Assembly (NCBI RefSeq): GCF_005281615.1
Contig: NZ_SZZM01000008.1
Coordinates: 62,001-126,000, forward strand
Origin: Rhodoligotrophos defluvii
Lineage (GTDB): Bacteria > Pseudomonadota > Alphaproteobacteria > Rhizobiales > Im1
DNA: 64,000 nt
Reading direction: 5' to 3'
Made by a program: the position numbers and the translations under genes. This document shows, one piece after another, positions 41,866 through 51,856 of this stretch; the stretch's first letter is position 1; each line of letters starts with the position of its first letter. The notes under the pieces are model-generated. The model made no database searches. It was not told where the DNA came from and was given only the letters and a program-made list of their open reading frames with translations.

Positions 41866-42278
41866 CGGCTCGTTCCGAAGACGTGCCGCTGCGCTGTCTG
41901 GTGGTGGATGACGACCGGGTGGTGCGGGAGACCTTGGTGTCGATCATGGAGGCGGCGGGCTTTGCGGTGGAGAGCGCGGCCGATGGCCGTGAAGCTCTGG
42001 CATTGCTCGAGGTGGAGCGGCCCGACCTCGTCATATCCGATATCGTCATGCCCGAGGTGGAAGGGATAGAGCTGATCCTGAGCCTGCGCGAGCGCCATCC
42101 GGATGTCGTCATCCTCGCCATCTCCGGCGGCGCGTTGAAGCAGGAGGGGGACCTCCTGCGCTATGCGGCAGCGCTTGGGGCGCATGCGGTCTTGCCGAAA
42201 CCGTTCCGCCGCCGCGAGCTGTTCGAGGTCATCGGTCGGATCCTGCCGCCCGAAAAGGCGGCCCGCATGCGGTTTTAG
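41862..42278 (+). CDS. single-domain response regulator
   Basis: 138 residues, receiver only. Seen: [25 protein letters not shown] with the phospho-acceptor Asp, LAISGG and [11 protein letters not shown]. With no output domain it probably works by protein contact or as a phosphate shuttle, and the kinase encoded just before it is the obvious donor. Its stop codon overlaps the stop of the convergent RND gene by 2 bp. Confidence 0.9.
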   Translation: MTARSEDVPLRCLVVDDDRVVRETLVSIMEAAGFAVESAADGREALALLEVERPDLVISDIVMPEVEGIELILSLRERHPDVVILAISGGALKQEGDLLRYAAALGAHAVLPKPFRRRELFEVIGRILPPEKAARMRF

Positions 42279-45200
42279 CCGGCTTTGGCGCCCTGCGGCG
42301 GCGATGCCGATCCTGCGGGAGGCGTCGTGTGCGGCTCGTCCTGCACACCGCTCAGCTTGTCGCCGGCCCATTGGAACAGGACGTAGAGCGCCGGGATCAA
42401 AATGATGCCGAACAGGGTGGCGGCTGTCATGCCGCCGAGCACGGTCACGCCCATGGAGACGCGGCTGGCCGCTCCTGCCCCCGTGGCCAGCACCATGGGC
42501 ACGACGCCGAGGATGAAGGCGATGGCGGTCATCAGCACGGCGCGGAAGCGCATATGCGCTCCAGCCATGGCCGCTTCCAGCCTGGACAGGCCAGCTTCGC
42601 GCTGCTCCTTGGCGAATTCCACGATGAGGATCGCGTTCTTGGCGGCAAGGCCGATGAGCAGCACCAGGCCGATCTGGCAGTAGATGTTGTTGGCGAGGCC
42701 GACGAAATGGATGGAGGCCACGGCGCCGAGCACCGCCACGACGACGGACGTGATCACCGCCAGGGGGATGGTCCAGCTTTCGTACTGGCCAACCAGGAAG
42801 AGATAGCCGAACACGAGGGCCAGGGCGAAGATTACGATCACCTGACCCGAGGCGGTCGCCTCCTGGTAGGACATGCTCGACCATTCATAGGAGTAGCCCT
42901 GGGGGAGCGTCTTGGCTGCGATCTCTTCAAGGGCTGCCATGGCTTCGCCGGACGAATGTCCCGGTGCCGCATCGCCATTGATGGTCGCGGCGGTGAACAG
43001 GTTGTAGCGGCTGAGCAGGCTCGGCCCGAACGTCGTGTCGATGCTGGCCAATGTGCGCACGGGCACCATGTCGCCATCGGTGTTGCGCACATAGAGGTTG
43101 AGGACGTCGTCCGGGACGGTGCGGAATTGCTGGTCGGCCTCGATATTGACCTGGTAGGTACGCCCGTACAGGTTGAAATTGTTGACGAACAGAGAGCCGA
43201 GCTGGGCCTGCAACGTGGAGAACAGGTCGGAGATCGGCACCTTCATGCTCTCTGTCTTCACTCGATCCACATCGAGGTAGAGCTGGGGGACGGAGGCGGA
43301 AAAGGTGGAGTAGGCCGAGCCGATGCGCGGATCGCCATTGGCGGCAACGATGAAGGAACGCATGACTGAGGCCAATTCGTCGGGCGACTGACCGGACAAT
43401 GCCTCGAGACGGAAATCGAAGCCGCCGGTCGAGCCGACGCCAGGAATGGCCGGCGGCGGGAAGGCGAGCACCGAAGCTTCGACGATCTGCTCAAAGGCGC
43501 CCTTGAGATGCTGATAGATGCCGCCGAGGCGGAGCGCCGGCGTGTCGCGCTCATCCCAAGGCTTGAAGACCACGACCGCCAGGCCGGCATTGGTCGAGAG
43601 GGCGCTGGCCAGCATGCTGTAGCCCGACACGGTGATCACGTTTGCTACGCCCGGCGTTTCCTTCGCGATCTCCTGGACCCGCTGCAGCACGGCCGTGGTG
43701 CGGGGGAGGGATGCAGCGTCCGGCAGCTGGACGTTGACGAACAGGGCGCCCTGGTCCTCGGTCGGAATGAAGGCGGTGGGCGTCCTTTCGAACAGCCAGG
43801 CGGCCGCAGCGCCCGCCGCAAGAACGATGACGCCGGCAATGACCGCGCGTCGACCCAGGGCTCCGACCAGGCGGACATAGCCGTTGCGGGTGCGGTCGAG
43901 CCCTGCGTTGAACCACTTGAACGGGCCGCCTCTGGCCTCGCGCGGCGGACGCAGAACGGTTGCGCACAAGGCGGGGCTGAGCGTTAGCGCGTTGATGGCC
44001 GACAGGGTCACGGCGGTGGTGATGGTTACCGCAAACTGGCGATAGAGTTGGCCGGTGACGCCGGGCAGGAAGGCGACCGGTGCGAAGACCGCGATGAGCA
44101 CCAGGGTGGTGGAGATGATGGGGCCGGTGACCTGGCGCATGGCCTCGCGGGTTGCTTGCTTGCGGTCGAGGTTGGGGTTCTCTTCCATCAAGCGCTGGAC
44201 GTTTTCGACCACGACGATGGCGTCGTCGACCACGAGGCCGATCGCCAGGATCAGGGCGAACAGGGTTACCGTGTTGGCGGAGTAGCCGAGCGCCAGCAGC
44301 ACCGCGAAGGTGGTGATCAGCGAAACCGGAATGGTGAAGGCAGGGATAAGGGTTGCGCGCAGATCCTGAAGGAAGACGAAAACCACCACCAGCACGATGA
44401 TGGCGGTGATCACCAGGGTCTCGATGATCTCGTGAATGGTGGCGGAGACGAAGGCGGTGGAGTCGTAGACGACCTCATAGGTGAGATCGCCGGGGAAGCG
44501 GCTCTTGAGGCGGTCGAGCTCGGCACGTACCCCTTGCGCGACCGACAGCGCATTGGCATCCGGCGCCTGGTAGATGGCGAGCACCGCGGCTGGCCGGCCA
44601 TTGAACGCACTGGTGGAGGAATAGCTCGCCGAGCCGAGCTCCACGCGGGCGATGTCGCGGATACGCACCACGGCGCCGTCAGCGGCGGTGCGCAGGATGA
44701 TATTGCCGAATTCCTCGGCCGTGGACAGGCGGCCGAGGGCGGTGACGTTGTACTGCAGCGCCTGCTGGTCGGCGATGGGCGGCGCGCCGATCAGGCCGGC
44801 CGCGGCCTGCACGTTCTGCGATTTGATGGCCCGGTCCACATCGTTGGGCGAGATGGCGAGCGAGGCCATCTTCACCGGGTCGAGCCAGACGCGCATGGAA
44901 TAGTCCATCTCCCCGAAGAGAGACGCGCTGCCGACGCCGTTCACGCGGGAGAGGGGGTCGCGAACATTGATCGAGGTGAAGTTCGACAGGAACAGCTCGT
45001 CATAGGCGCCGGAGGGCGAATAGATCGCCACCACCTGCAGGAAGCCGGGCTGCTGCGTGTTCACGCTCACGCCCAGGGTGTTGACGATGGCCGGCAGGTT
45101 GGGCTGGGCGAGCGCCAGTCGGTTCTGCACATTGACCTGGGCAATGTCGGGATCGGTGCCGATCTCGAAGCTGACGCTCAGGGTGTAGACGCCGCTCGAG

Positions 45201-45451
45201 GTGCTCACCGAGGACATGTAGATCATGTTCTCGACGCCGTTCACCTGCTCCTCGATGGGTGCGGCCACGGTTTCGGCCAAGGTTTCGGCATCTGCGCCGG
45301 GGTAGGTGGCGCTGACCTGCACGACCGGCGGGGTGATGTTCGGATATTGCGAGACCGGTATGTTGAGCAGCGCGAGCAGGCCGGCCAGGGTCATCACGAT
45401 GGCGATGACCATGGCCAGCTTCGGCCGGTCGATGAAGATGCCGGAAATCAT
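42275..45451 (-). CDS. RND multidrug efflux transporter, inner-membrane permease (HAE1/AcrB type)
   Basis: 1058 residues, the normal length. Seen: [47 protein letters not shown] with the proton-relay Asp pair, [13 protein letters not shown], and a C-terminal [19 protein letters not shown]. It has twelve membrane helices and two large periplasmic loops and would pump drugs or other amphiphiles with proton drive. It lies 3 bp after the membrane-fusion gene. No outer-membrane TolC gene or TetR repressor is in the window. Confidence 0.94.
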   Translation of the reverse strand: MISGIFIDRPKLAMVIAIVMTLAGLLALLNIPVSQYPNITPPVVQVSATYPGADAETLAETVAAPIEEQVNGVENMIYMSSVSTSSGVYTLSVSFEIGTDPDIAQVNVQNRLALAQPNLPAIVNTLGVSVNTQQPGFLQVVAIYSPSGAYDELFLSNFTSINVRDPLSRVNGVGSASLFGEMDYSMRVWLDPVKMASLAISPNDVDRAIKSQNVQAAAGLIGAPPIADQQALQYNVTALGRLSTAEEFGNIILRTAADGAVVRIRDIARVELGSASYSSTSAFNGRPAAVLAIYQAPDANALSVAQGVRAELDRLKSRFPGDLTYEVVYDSTAFVSATIHEIIETLVITAIIVLVVVFVFLQDLRATLIPAFTIPVSLITTFAVLLALGYSANTVTLFALILAIGLVVDDAIVVVENVQRLMEENPNLDRKQATREAMRQVTGPIISTTLVLIAVFAPVAFLPGVTGQLYRQFAVTITTAVTLSAINALTLSPALCATVLRPPREARGGPFKWFNAGLDRTRNGYVRLVGALGRRAVIAGVIVLAAGAAAAWLFERTPTAFIPTEDQGALFVNVQLPDAASLPRTTAVLQRVQEIAKETPGVANVITVSGYSMLASALSTNAGLAVVVFKPWDERDTPALRLGGIYQHLKGAFEQIVEASVLAFPPPAIPGVGSTGGFDFRLEALSGQSPDELASVMRSFIVAANGDPRIGSAYSTFSASVPQLYLDVDRVKTESMKVPISDLFSTLQAQLGSLFVNNFNLYGRTYQVNIEADQQFRTVPDDVLNLYVRNTDGDMVPVRTLASIDTTFGPSLLSRYNLFTAATINGDAAPGHSSGEAMAALEEIAAKTLPQGYSYEWSSMSYQEATASGQVIVIFALALVFGYLFLVGQYESWTIPLAVITSVVVAVLGAVASIHFVGLANNIYCQIGLVLLIGLAAKNAILIVEFAKEQREAGLSRLEAAMAGAHMRFRAVLMTAIAFILGVVPMVLATGAGAASRVSMGVTVLGGMTAATLFGIILIPALYVLFQWAGDKLSGVQDEPHTTPPAGSASPPQGAKAG

Positions 45452-45454
45452 CGA

Positions 45455-46621
45455 TCAGCTTCCGGACACAGAATTGATCGGGTTCACCACCGTGCCGGCG
45501 CTGATCTTCTGCAGGCCGCCCACGATGATCACCTCGCCGGAGGTGAGGCCCTTGCTCACGGCCCAGCCGCTGCCCGTGCGCTGGGCGGTGGTGATGCGGC
45601 GTTCCTCGGCGCGGTTGTTCTGGCCGAGCACGAAGACATAAGGACCGTTCACGTCCTGCATGACCGCCTCGCCGGGCACGACAGGCAGGCTCTGCTTCTC
45701 GCCCACCTGGACGGTGACGTTCACGAACTGGCCCGGGACCAGAAACCGATCGGGATTCTTGAAGTCGGCGCGGACGACGATGGTGCCGGTATTCGGATCG
45801 ATCGTGTTGTTGGCGAAGGTGATCTTGCCGGGGTGGGCATAGGTCGCGCCGTCGGCGAGCTTGATATAGGGCACGAACTCGCCGGTGGAGACGGCGCCTT
45901 TGGACATCTGCTCCACCACCCTGAGGTAATCGACGTCGGAGACCGCGAAGGCGACCCTGATCGGGTCTGTCTGGACGACGGTGGCCAGGGTGCTGGAAGA
46001 GGGGGCGACCAGATTGCCGACCGTCTGGTTCGCCTTGCCGATCTGGCCGTTGATCGGCGAGGCGATCTTGGTGAAGCCGAGATTGAGCCGAGCGGAGAGC
46101 TGCTGGGCTTTGGCCTGGGCGATTGCGGCTTCCGCCTGCTGGACGCCGGCGTCCGCCTCGTTCTTCTGGGCCGTGGCCTCATCCAGCCGCGCCTGCGCAA
46201 TCGTGCCGGATTTGCGCAGCTGAGCCATGCGCTGGTACTGCAGCGTGGCCTCCGTCGCCTTGGCCTGAGCGGCGGCAAGCTGGGCCTGAGCCTGCTGGAC
46301 TGCGGCGGTTGCGGTCTCCAGCGCCGCCTCGTAGGTGCTGGGGTCGATGAGGAAGAGCGGCTGGTCCTTCTTGACCATGCTGCCTTCGGTGAATTGAACG
46401 GCCTTGATGAAGCCTTCGACACGGGGGTGAATGTCGACCTGCTGGATCGCCTCGACACGGCCGACGAACTCGGCGGTTCTCGTCACATCCTCGGCTTTGA
46501 CCGCGGCGACCTGAACGCTGGGCGGTGGCGATGCGGGTTGCTGGGCCGCTGCCGTGCGCAGCGACAGGTTTGCGGTGGCGAGTGCCACCATCAAAACCGC
46601 GACAGTTGACCGAAGTGCCAA
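45455..46621 (-). CDS. RND efflux periplasmic adaptor (membrane fusion protein)
   Basis: 388 residues from TTG 46621, with GGGGAGG 5 bp upstream; this start yields a proper signal peptide (ALRSTVAVLMVALATANLSLRTAAAQ). Seen: RTAEFVGRVEAIQQVDIHPRV lipoyl half, an Ala/Gln-rich alpha hairpin (about 95-175), FTKIASPINGQIGKANQ, and TGTIVVRADFKNPDRFLVPGQFV in the beta-barrel. It bridges the pump at 42275-45451 to an outer-membrane channel. The two genes form one operon. Confidence 0.92.
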   Translation of the reverse strand: MALRSTVAVLMVALATANLSLRTAAAQQPASPPPSVQVAAVKAEDVTRTAEFVGRVEAIQQVDIHPRVEGFIKAVQFTEGSMVKKDQPLFLIDPSTYEAALETATAAVQQAQAQLAAAQAKATEATLQYQRMAQLRKSGTIAQARLDEATAQKNEADAGVQQAEAAIAQAKAQQLSARLNLGFTKIASPINGQIGKANQTVGNLVAPSSSTLATVVQTDPIRVAFAVSDVDYLRVVEQMSKGAVSTGEFVPYIKLADGATYAHPGKITFANNTIDPNTGTIVVRADFKNPDRFLVPGQFVNVTVQVGEKQSLPVVPGEAVMQDVNGPYVFVLGQNNRAEERRITTAQRTGSGWAVSKGLTSGEVIIVGGLQKISAGTVVNPINSVSGS

Positions 46622-46859
46622 TGCGACCTCCCCACGCCACAACGCATCAATTACGACCGTAAAAGACAATTCGTTTATAGAAGATGACGCGAGAGAGATT
46701 GTTGTAAGCTTGAAAGATCCTGCTTCCCACATGCAACAGCAATCGTCGTGCGGGCGGTGCGTTTCGTGGCCCCCCGAGCGCGGATCAGCAAATCCGCTAT
46801 CTTGAACTGGACAGGGCAGGGCGCATTTGTTAGACAGCCAAGCTTCACGGCGATCTGGC

Positions 46860-46935
<76 letters not shown>

Positions 46936-46936
46936 C

Positions 46937-46963
46937 CTAACCTACTATAAAGGTTAGAGTTTT
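46937..46963 (+). terminator. terminator-like hairpin after tRNA-Lys
   Basis: CTAACC/GGTTAG 6-bp stem with a 9-nt loop, followed by AGAGTTTT, starting 2 nt after the tRNA CCA. Confidence 0.5.
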
Positions 46964-47146
46964 CGCCCGGTCGCGAAGCGCTTTCCTCGAAAAGCCGGCC
47001 GCGTTTTGCAGATTTTTTGCTGGATTTCACTGATGCGTCGTGTCCGGATCAGTTTCCGGCTGACCTGATCGGTCGGCATGCCACGGGGGTTGCCGACCTG
47101 CTGCCGATCGGCAACGTCGCGCTGAAGGCGCCTCGAGCGGGTCTGG

Positions 47147-49513
47147 TCAAGCGGCGAGCTGAAGCGTCGCGTCGAGCGCGGCAAGGCTGGCAAGCAGCAG
47201 CGCCATGTCCCCCTGATCGCCCAGGCTATCCGGCTCGAGATTGTGCCGTGCGGGCGCTTGCGGCTCACGCGGATCGGCCATGGCATCAGTTCCATCCGCG
47301 CGGCTGACGAGGACCACGTCACCCAGCAGCCGCTCTTCGCCCTCTGCATCCACATAGCGGCCACGGCCGAGGAGGATGTTGCCTTCAACCATCTCCTCCA
47401 CCTGCTCGCTCTCAAGGGAGATCTCGGAAATGCCGAGCTCGGCCAGGGTCTCGAATTCCCCCTCCTCACACAAGCCGTTCTCGTTGGCGTCGCGCCAGAC
47501 GCCGGCCTGTGCCCATGCGTCGTCGTCCGCATCGAACACGCCGTTGGCGTCGCCGTCATAGCGGGCGGCGAAGGCCTCAAGGTCGGTGGCTCCGTCCTCG
47601 CCTTGCGCAAAGGCGAATTCCTCGAGCGCATCGATGGCGCCGGACTGGTCGGCATCGACCGCCAGGAAGCCGTCATCGCCCGCCACCCAGCCCAGCGGCT
47701 CGCCGACGCCATCCTCATCGAGATCGGCGAATACATGCGACTGCTCGGCGGCAATCAGCTCGAGCCCATCGCCATCAAGGTCGAGGACAATGGGGGCCAG
47801 CCCCCTGCGGCCGAACCCACCGCCGAAGCCGCGGCCAAAGCCGCCACCGAACCCGCCACCCGAGGCGATACCGATGCCCGCAGGCTTGATTGGGGGCATC
47901 GGCTTGGGCCGGGGGATCGGAACAAAGCTAGAACTACCGCTCCCCGTGCCGAAGGACGGCTTGGGCCTGGGGATCGGAATGTAGCTCGAGCCACCGCTCC
48001 CCTTGATGCTGGAGCCTCCGAACCCACCGCCGCCAGACGGATAATAGGGCAGCGGTCGGATTGGCGGGGCAATGTGGTGGGGCCGCATGCGCGGCGAGCC
48101 CGATAGGTCTATTCCGGGTTTGATCTGCGGCAGCTGGAACTTCGGTTCGTATGGCGGGTAGTTGGGCTTCCTTATTGAGGGATTGCTCTGGCATTCGAAA
48201 TGGAAAGGATGCTTCGTGCAGAACGGGCTGCGCATCTTGGGCAGCTTGGGCGGCGGGGGATAGAAGTAGTACTTCGGCATCGGCTCGTCTGGGACGCCGG
48301 GCTCCCACGCTTCGGCGGCCGGCTCCGGGAGACGTTCGGGGGCGGGTTGGGGCGCTGGTTGCGGCGCCGCTTGGGGCGGCTCCGGCTCGGCCTCGCGCGC
48401 GCTTTCCGGATGGGCTTGCCGTTCCGAGCCAGGGGCGACGGGTTGACGTTGTCTTGGCGCGCCTTCTATAGGCGGCTCCGGCTCGATCGGTTGAACCACT
48501 TCCGGTGCAACCTCCTGGGCGGGCTTCGGCTGAACCTCTTGCGCCGGCTCGGGCTCGACTGGCTGAACCACTTCCGGTGCAACCTCCTGGGCGGGCTCGG
48601 GTTCGACTTCTTGTGCCGTTTCGGGTTTTGCCTCTTCTCCTTGCTCCGGCTGAGCTTCCATTGAACGCTCAGGCTGAGCCTCGGGCGAAGCTTCGGGCTT
48701 GGGCGTGCCGACAGCCTCGGTAACCGGCGCCGCCTGGCTTGCATCCTGGTTGCCGCTTGGCGCGTCCTCCGTGCCATTAGTGGCTTCCGGCGCAGCGGCA
48801 GGTTCGGACGCCTCCTGCGGCGCGGATCGTGATGCGGCGTCATCTTCGGCGGAGGGATCATCGGCCTCGCCCTTCGGGTCGCCATCATCTGCTTTCGTGA
48901 GTTCGTCGTAGGCCCATGCCGCGAGCTTATCGCCGGCCAAAGCCCCGGTGGCTCCCGCAACAGCAATACCGAAGATTAATGTGACTGGATTAAGTGCAGC
49001 GAACACCGCTCCGACCATCCAAACTAGGGCGACCGCACCGACGAGACTCCCACCGATTCGTGCGCCAGCCCGCAAATCGTCGTGCTCCTCGCGCAATGTG
49101 CTAAAAGCCGAAATGGCCATGCCCGGCGCGCCAGCCAGCCGCCCCACGGCGCCCGGCACGGCCCTCGACAATGCTGCACCCATGCTCTGCTGCGCCGATT
49201 TGACCAGCCGTTCGACACTTTCCTCAACCGCGCCAGTGAGCGTGTTCAGTCCGAAGGAGTGCCTATTGCTGAGCACGCCAGCTTTTCTGCTTTCAGCAGC
49301 ACTCTCGCTCGAGGGCTCGGTCGCGGGCCTGCTGCCTCTTCGCCTCGATTGAGGCGGGAAGCGGATGTCCCGCAGCGACAGTTCGCTTCCCCGCCACCCT
49401 TGATCGTGCCAGTGCTGGTAGTCTTCCTGGGGCCGGACGACGTGCCAGAACCCGCGAGCGTCCTCCTCGTAGCGCTCATTACGGCCGTCAAGTCTGCTTC
49501 CTTCGTTTGGCAT
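47147..49513 (-). CDS. large mosaic protein: hydrophobic segment, Pro/Glu repeats, Gly-rich and EF-hand-like calcium loops
   Basis: 788 residues; no classical signal peptide. Seen: a basic/acidic N-terminus (HWHDQGWRGSELSLRDIRF), a hydrophobic stretch near 145-200 (GGSLVGAVALVWMVGAVFAAL then FGIAVAGATGALAG), Pro/Glu/Gln-rich repeats at about 270-400 with a 24-residue period, a Pro/Gly-rich region at 425-590, and a C-terminal segment LAPIVLDLDGDGLEL followed by further Asp-rich loops DLDEDGVGE, DADQSGAID, DGDANGVFD and DANENGLCE. Such calcium-loop segments occur in RTX-like and polymorphic-toxin proteins. Function unknown; a secreted or surface effector is possible. A decayed copy of its 5' end is at 51169. 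Confidence 0.75.
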   Translation of the reverse strand: MPNEGSRLDGRNERYEEDARGFWHVVRPQEDYQHWHDQGWRGSELSLRDIRFPPQSRRRGSRPATEPSSESAAESRKAGVLSNRHSFGLNTLTGAVEESVERLVKSAQQSMGAALSRAVPGAVGRLAGAPGMAISAFSTLREEHDDLRAGARIGGSLVGAVALVWMVGAVFAALNPVTLIFGIAVAGATGALAGDKLAAWAYDELTKADDGDPKGEADDPSAEDDAASRSAPQEASEPAAAPEATNGTEDAPSGNQDASQAAPVTEAVGTPKPEASPEAQPERSMEAQPEQGEEAKPETAQEVEPEPAQEVAPEVVQPVEPEPAQEVQPKPAQEVAPEVVQPIEPEPPIEGAPRQRQPVAPGSERQAHPESAREAEPEPPQAAPQPAPQPAPERLPEPAAEAWEPGVPDEPMPKYYFYPPPPKLPKMRSPFCTKHPFHFECQSNPSIRKPNYPPYEPKFQLPQIKPGIDLSGSPRMRPHHIAPPIRPLPYYPSGGGGFGGSSIKGSGGSSYIPIPRPKPSFGTGSGSSSFVPIPRPKPMPPIKPAGIGIASGGGFGGGFGRGFGGGFGRRGLAPIVLDLDGDGLELIAAEQSHVFADLDEDGVGEPLGWVAGDDGFLAVDADQSGAIDALEEFAFAQGEDGATDLEAFAARYDGDANGVFDADDDAWAQAGVWRDANENGLCEEGEFETLAELGISEISLESEQVEEMVEGNILLGRGRYVDAEGEERLLGDVVLVSRADGTDAMADPREPQAPARHNLEPDSLGDQGDMALLLASLAALDATLQLAA
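48491..48597. repeat. 72-bp in-frame tandem repeat in the Pro/Glu-rich region
   Basis: A 34-bp block at 48492-48525 recurs exactly at 48564-48597, a 72-bp (24-codon) period encoding AQEVAPEVVQP-type units. Expansion and loss of such units is likely by slippage. Confidence 0.7.
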
Positions 49514-49579
49514 TTCTTAGATCCATATTTCTACCAGCTATTCTGTTGAGATCTATATTGGTGTATAGACTTTGAGTTA

Positions 49580-50251
49580 TTAACAATTCTCTCTGCTGAA
49601 ACATTTGTGAATTGTTTTGTGTCGCGTATATATGATCCTTGCTGCTAAGATTACCGTCCAGCAAGATATAACAAAGCAACAGAAGAGAAACGAATCTATT
49701 AACACGCAATCAGGATTTAAAAACAAGGGGTAGTTCGTAAGAAAGCTATACTTTGTGCTGACTGGCTTTATTTTATTGCTTAGCTCGTCTCCAAACAAAA
49801 GTGCCCAGAGGACAAATCCTGTTGCAAAGACGATAACTGTCAAATAAATTGGGTAACGCCATTTCTTTCTTTCGAACGCTTCGTTCGTATGGATTATCTG
49901 CCTCAGATGTGCGCGAGGCAGTCGGTAGCAGACCACGGGTGGCAACAGTGCCAAGCATACGGCGATCGACAGGAGATCAACCCCGATGCTCACCCGTAAG
50001 GCATCGAGAATGCGAAAGTCGCGGGCGGTCTTGGCATAAGCATCATAGGCGTGCGCTTTGGGGGCCTGCTCGCCCAGCCAGGCTAGGGTGCTCCATATCA
50101 CGCTCGACTGCACAGGTTGCCCCTGGTCGACGATCGCCTCGATCCAGTATGACTTCAGGGTCGCTCCGATGATCGCCAACGCAATCGCGAACAAGAAAAA
50201 GAAGCTGTGTCGCCTCGTCCAGGTGCTTCCGTTAGTCTGTGGTGTTCGCAT
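49580..50251 (-). CDS. four-helix membrane protein, paralogue A
   Basis: 223 residues with a good AGGAGCAGG ribosome site. Seen: four hydrophobic helices at about 17-35, 92-110, 133-150 and 185-208. The first 110 residues (SFFFLFAIALAIIGATLKSY, IEAIVDQGQPVQSS, PKAHAYDAYAKTARDFRIL) closely match paralogue B at 50383, while the rest diverges and is AT-rich. Not recognised as any known family. It lies 66 bp before the large mosaic gene on the same strand, so the two may be co-transcribed. An immunity or chaperone role is only a possibility. Confidence 0.7.
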   Translation of the reverse strand: MRTPQTNGSTWTRRHSFFFLFAIALAIIGATLKSYWIEAIVDQGQPVQSSVIWSTLAWLGEQAPKAHAYDAYAKTARDFRILDALRVSIGVDLLSIAVCLALLPPVVCYRLPRAHLRQIIHTNEAFERKKWRYPIYLTVIVFATGFVLWALLFGDELSNKIKPVSTKYSFLTNYPLFLNPDCVLIDSFLFCCFVISCWTVILAARIIYTRHKTIHKCFSRENC

Positions 50252-50382
50252 GCCTTGACCTGCTCCTGAATTTCTAGATTATGAAGCGCAGTGAGCTATG
50301 CCTTGATATTTGCATGTTTCGCATTGGGTGAACCGAATACATGAGCATGATTGTGGGGGTTGAATATCAGATGAAAATCCTA

Positions 50383-51066
50383 TCAATTCACTTCCTCGAC
50401 CGCATAAATGCTCATCTTTTCTCTTTTTGACATTCTAATTCTGATGCTTGCGCCTATGCATGATGATATAAAAATCCAAAGTGCTATTGTGAACAGCATA
50501 AAGATATATGTATCTCGGGAAACTGAGTGTGGATCAATGAGGATAGGGTAGTTGGCTAATTCTCTCCTTCCACCAGCATGTACTGTAAAGCTTATCTCGC
50601 CCCCGCATGTCAGTATATAGAGCGGAAATCCAATTGCTGCTGGTGCAAATATCGATGAATATATCGTGTATTTCCAAATGTTTTTCAAAAATTTTTTGTT
50701 TGAGCTTGCAATTCGTCTGAGATGTCCCTTAGTTAGTCTAAAGCAGAGCACGTAGGGAAGCACGAGTAGGCACAGGGCAATTGACGCCAGATCCAGCCCA
50801 ATACACACCCGCAGGGCATCGAGAATGCGGAAGTCGCGGGCGGTCTTGGCGTAGGCGTCATAGGCATGCGCCTTGGGCACCAGCTCGCCCAGCCAGGTGA
50901 GGCCGTTCCACAGTGCGCTCGATTGCACGGGCTGGCCCTGATCGACGATCGCCTCGATCCAGTATGACTTCAGGGTTGCCCCGATGATGGCCAGCGCAAT
51001 CACGAACAGTATAAAGAAACTCTGTCGCCGCATCTTCTCCTCAGAGTCATGAGAAGTCAGCCGCAT
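50383..51066 (-). CDS. four-helix membrane protein, paralogue B
   Basis: 227 residues from ATG 51066, chosen so that its start aligns with paralogue A; the open frame upstream is a decayed remnant of another gene. Seen: the same N-terminal block as paralogue A (SFFILFVIALAIIGATLKSY, IEAIVDQGQPVQSS, PKAHAYDAYAKTARDFRILDALR), then a different AT-rich C-terminal half with two helices and a lysine-rich end. DNA identity to A is high in the first third and then drops sharply, suggesting duplication followed by replacement or fast change of the C-terminal half. Confidence 0.68.
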   Translation of the reverse strand: MRLTSHDSEEKMRRQSFFILFVIALAIIGATLKSYWIEAIVDQGQPVQSSALWNGLTWLGELVPKAHAYDAYAKTARDFRILDALRVCIGLDLASIALCLLVLPYVLCFRLTKGHLRRIASSNKKFLKNIWKYTIYSSIFAPAAIGFPLYILTCGGEISFTVHAGGRRELANYPILIDPHSVSRDTYIFMLFTIALWIFISSCIGASIRIRMSKREKMSIYAVEEVN

Positions 51067-51168
51067 CTCTCGCCGATGATTCTGGCTTTCCCTCGACCGG
51101 GGTTCGGCCAAAACCGATCTGCGGCGAGGTTCGTGGATCGCTTCTTCGGGTTGCGCGCCCCTGCTGCC

Positions 51169-51263
51169 TTTCCGCCTCGGCCGAGGTAAGAAGCGGATGT
51201 CCCGCAACGATAATTTGCTTCCCCGCCCCCCTTTGATCGTGCCAGTGCTACTGGTCGTGTGGA
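51169..51263 (-). pseudogene. decayed duplicate of the 5' part of the large mosaic gene
   Basis: About 95 bp here align at roughly 85 percent (by eye) to 49338-49431 in the large gene, covering its HWHDQGWRGSELSLRDIRF region. The copy has an inserted TAG codon (CAG-TAG-CAC against CAG-CAC) and a 1-base insertion soon after, so it cannot be translated through. Only this stub remains. Confidence 0.7.
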
Positions 51264-51312
51264 GGCGGGCTGTGCTCGCAGATTGGTCCGATTCACTTCA
51301 GGAGGACGAGAC

Positions 51313-51783
51313 GTGATCCGTCAGGCCGAAGCAAGGGATGAAGCAGAAATCAGAGATTGTGCGGAACAGGCTTACGCGCGCTATATTCCTCTGATCGGCC
51401 GCAAGCCGGCGCCGATGCTTGCCAATTACGCCGAGCAGATCGCCGCCGGTCACGTCTATGTCGCTACGGACGCACGCGATGTTTTTCAGGGATTCATCGT
51501 GTTTTACCCGGAGAACGGGCATATCCTTCTGGAAAACGTGGCGGTTCTGCCTCGCGCAGCCGGCAAGGGTATCGGGAAGGCGCTGATCGGCTTCTGCGAG
51601 ACGGAGGCCCGGCGGCGCGGCTTCGGCACCGTACGCCTCTATACGAACGAGAAAATGACCGAAAATCTTTCGATCTATCCGAGGTTGGGATACGCCGAGG
51701 TGGGGCGGCGCATCGAGGATGGCTTCAGCCGCGTCTACTTCGAGAAGTCTCTCCGCGATGGGGCTTCGGCCCAGCCAACCTGA
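51313..51783 (+). CDS. GNAT acetyltransferase
   Basis: 156 residues from a GTG start with AGGAGG 7 bp upstream. Seen: IRQAEARDEAEIRDCAEQAY, LLENVAVLPRAAGKGIGKALIGFCE carrying the acetyl-CoA loop, and YTNEKMTENLSIYPRLGY, the usual C-terminal beta-bulge of the family. It probably acetylates a small amine. It is convergent with the hybrid kinase gene and divergent from the decayed remnant; no functional link is seen. Confidence 0.85.
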   Translation: MIRQAEARDEAEIRDCAEQAYARYIPLIGRKPAPMLANYAEQIAAGHVYVATDARDVFQGFIVFYPENGHILLENVAVLPRAAGKGIGKALIGFCETEARRRGFGTVRLYTNEKMTENLSIYPRLGYAEVGRRIEDGFSRVYFEKSLRDGASAQPT

Positions 51784-51856
51784 TTTCGGATCACGAGCTC
51801 GGTGTCAGGCTTCGCGACGTTCACGATCACCAAGCATGCACTGAGCTGGGTCCAAT

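Noticed and set aside
44048-46609. 853-codon open frame opposite the RND pump genes
   Set aside because: Antisense shadow of well-supported genes; composition dominated by Gly, Asp, His and Arg without any motif.
46954-47146. Possible gene fragment between tRNA-Lys and the large mosaic gene
   Set aside because: Short frames on both strands lack a ribosome site and I recognise no domain; no duplicate of the tRNA-Lys 3' end was found to support an integration border.
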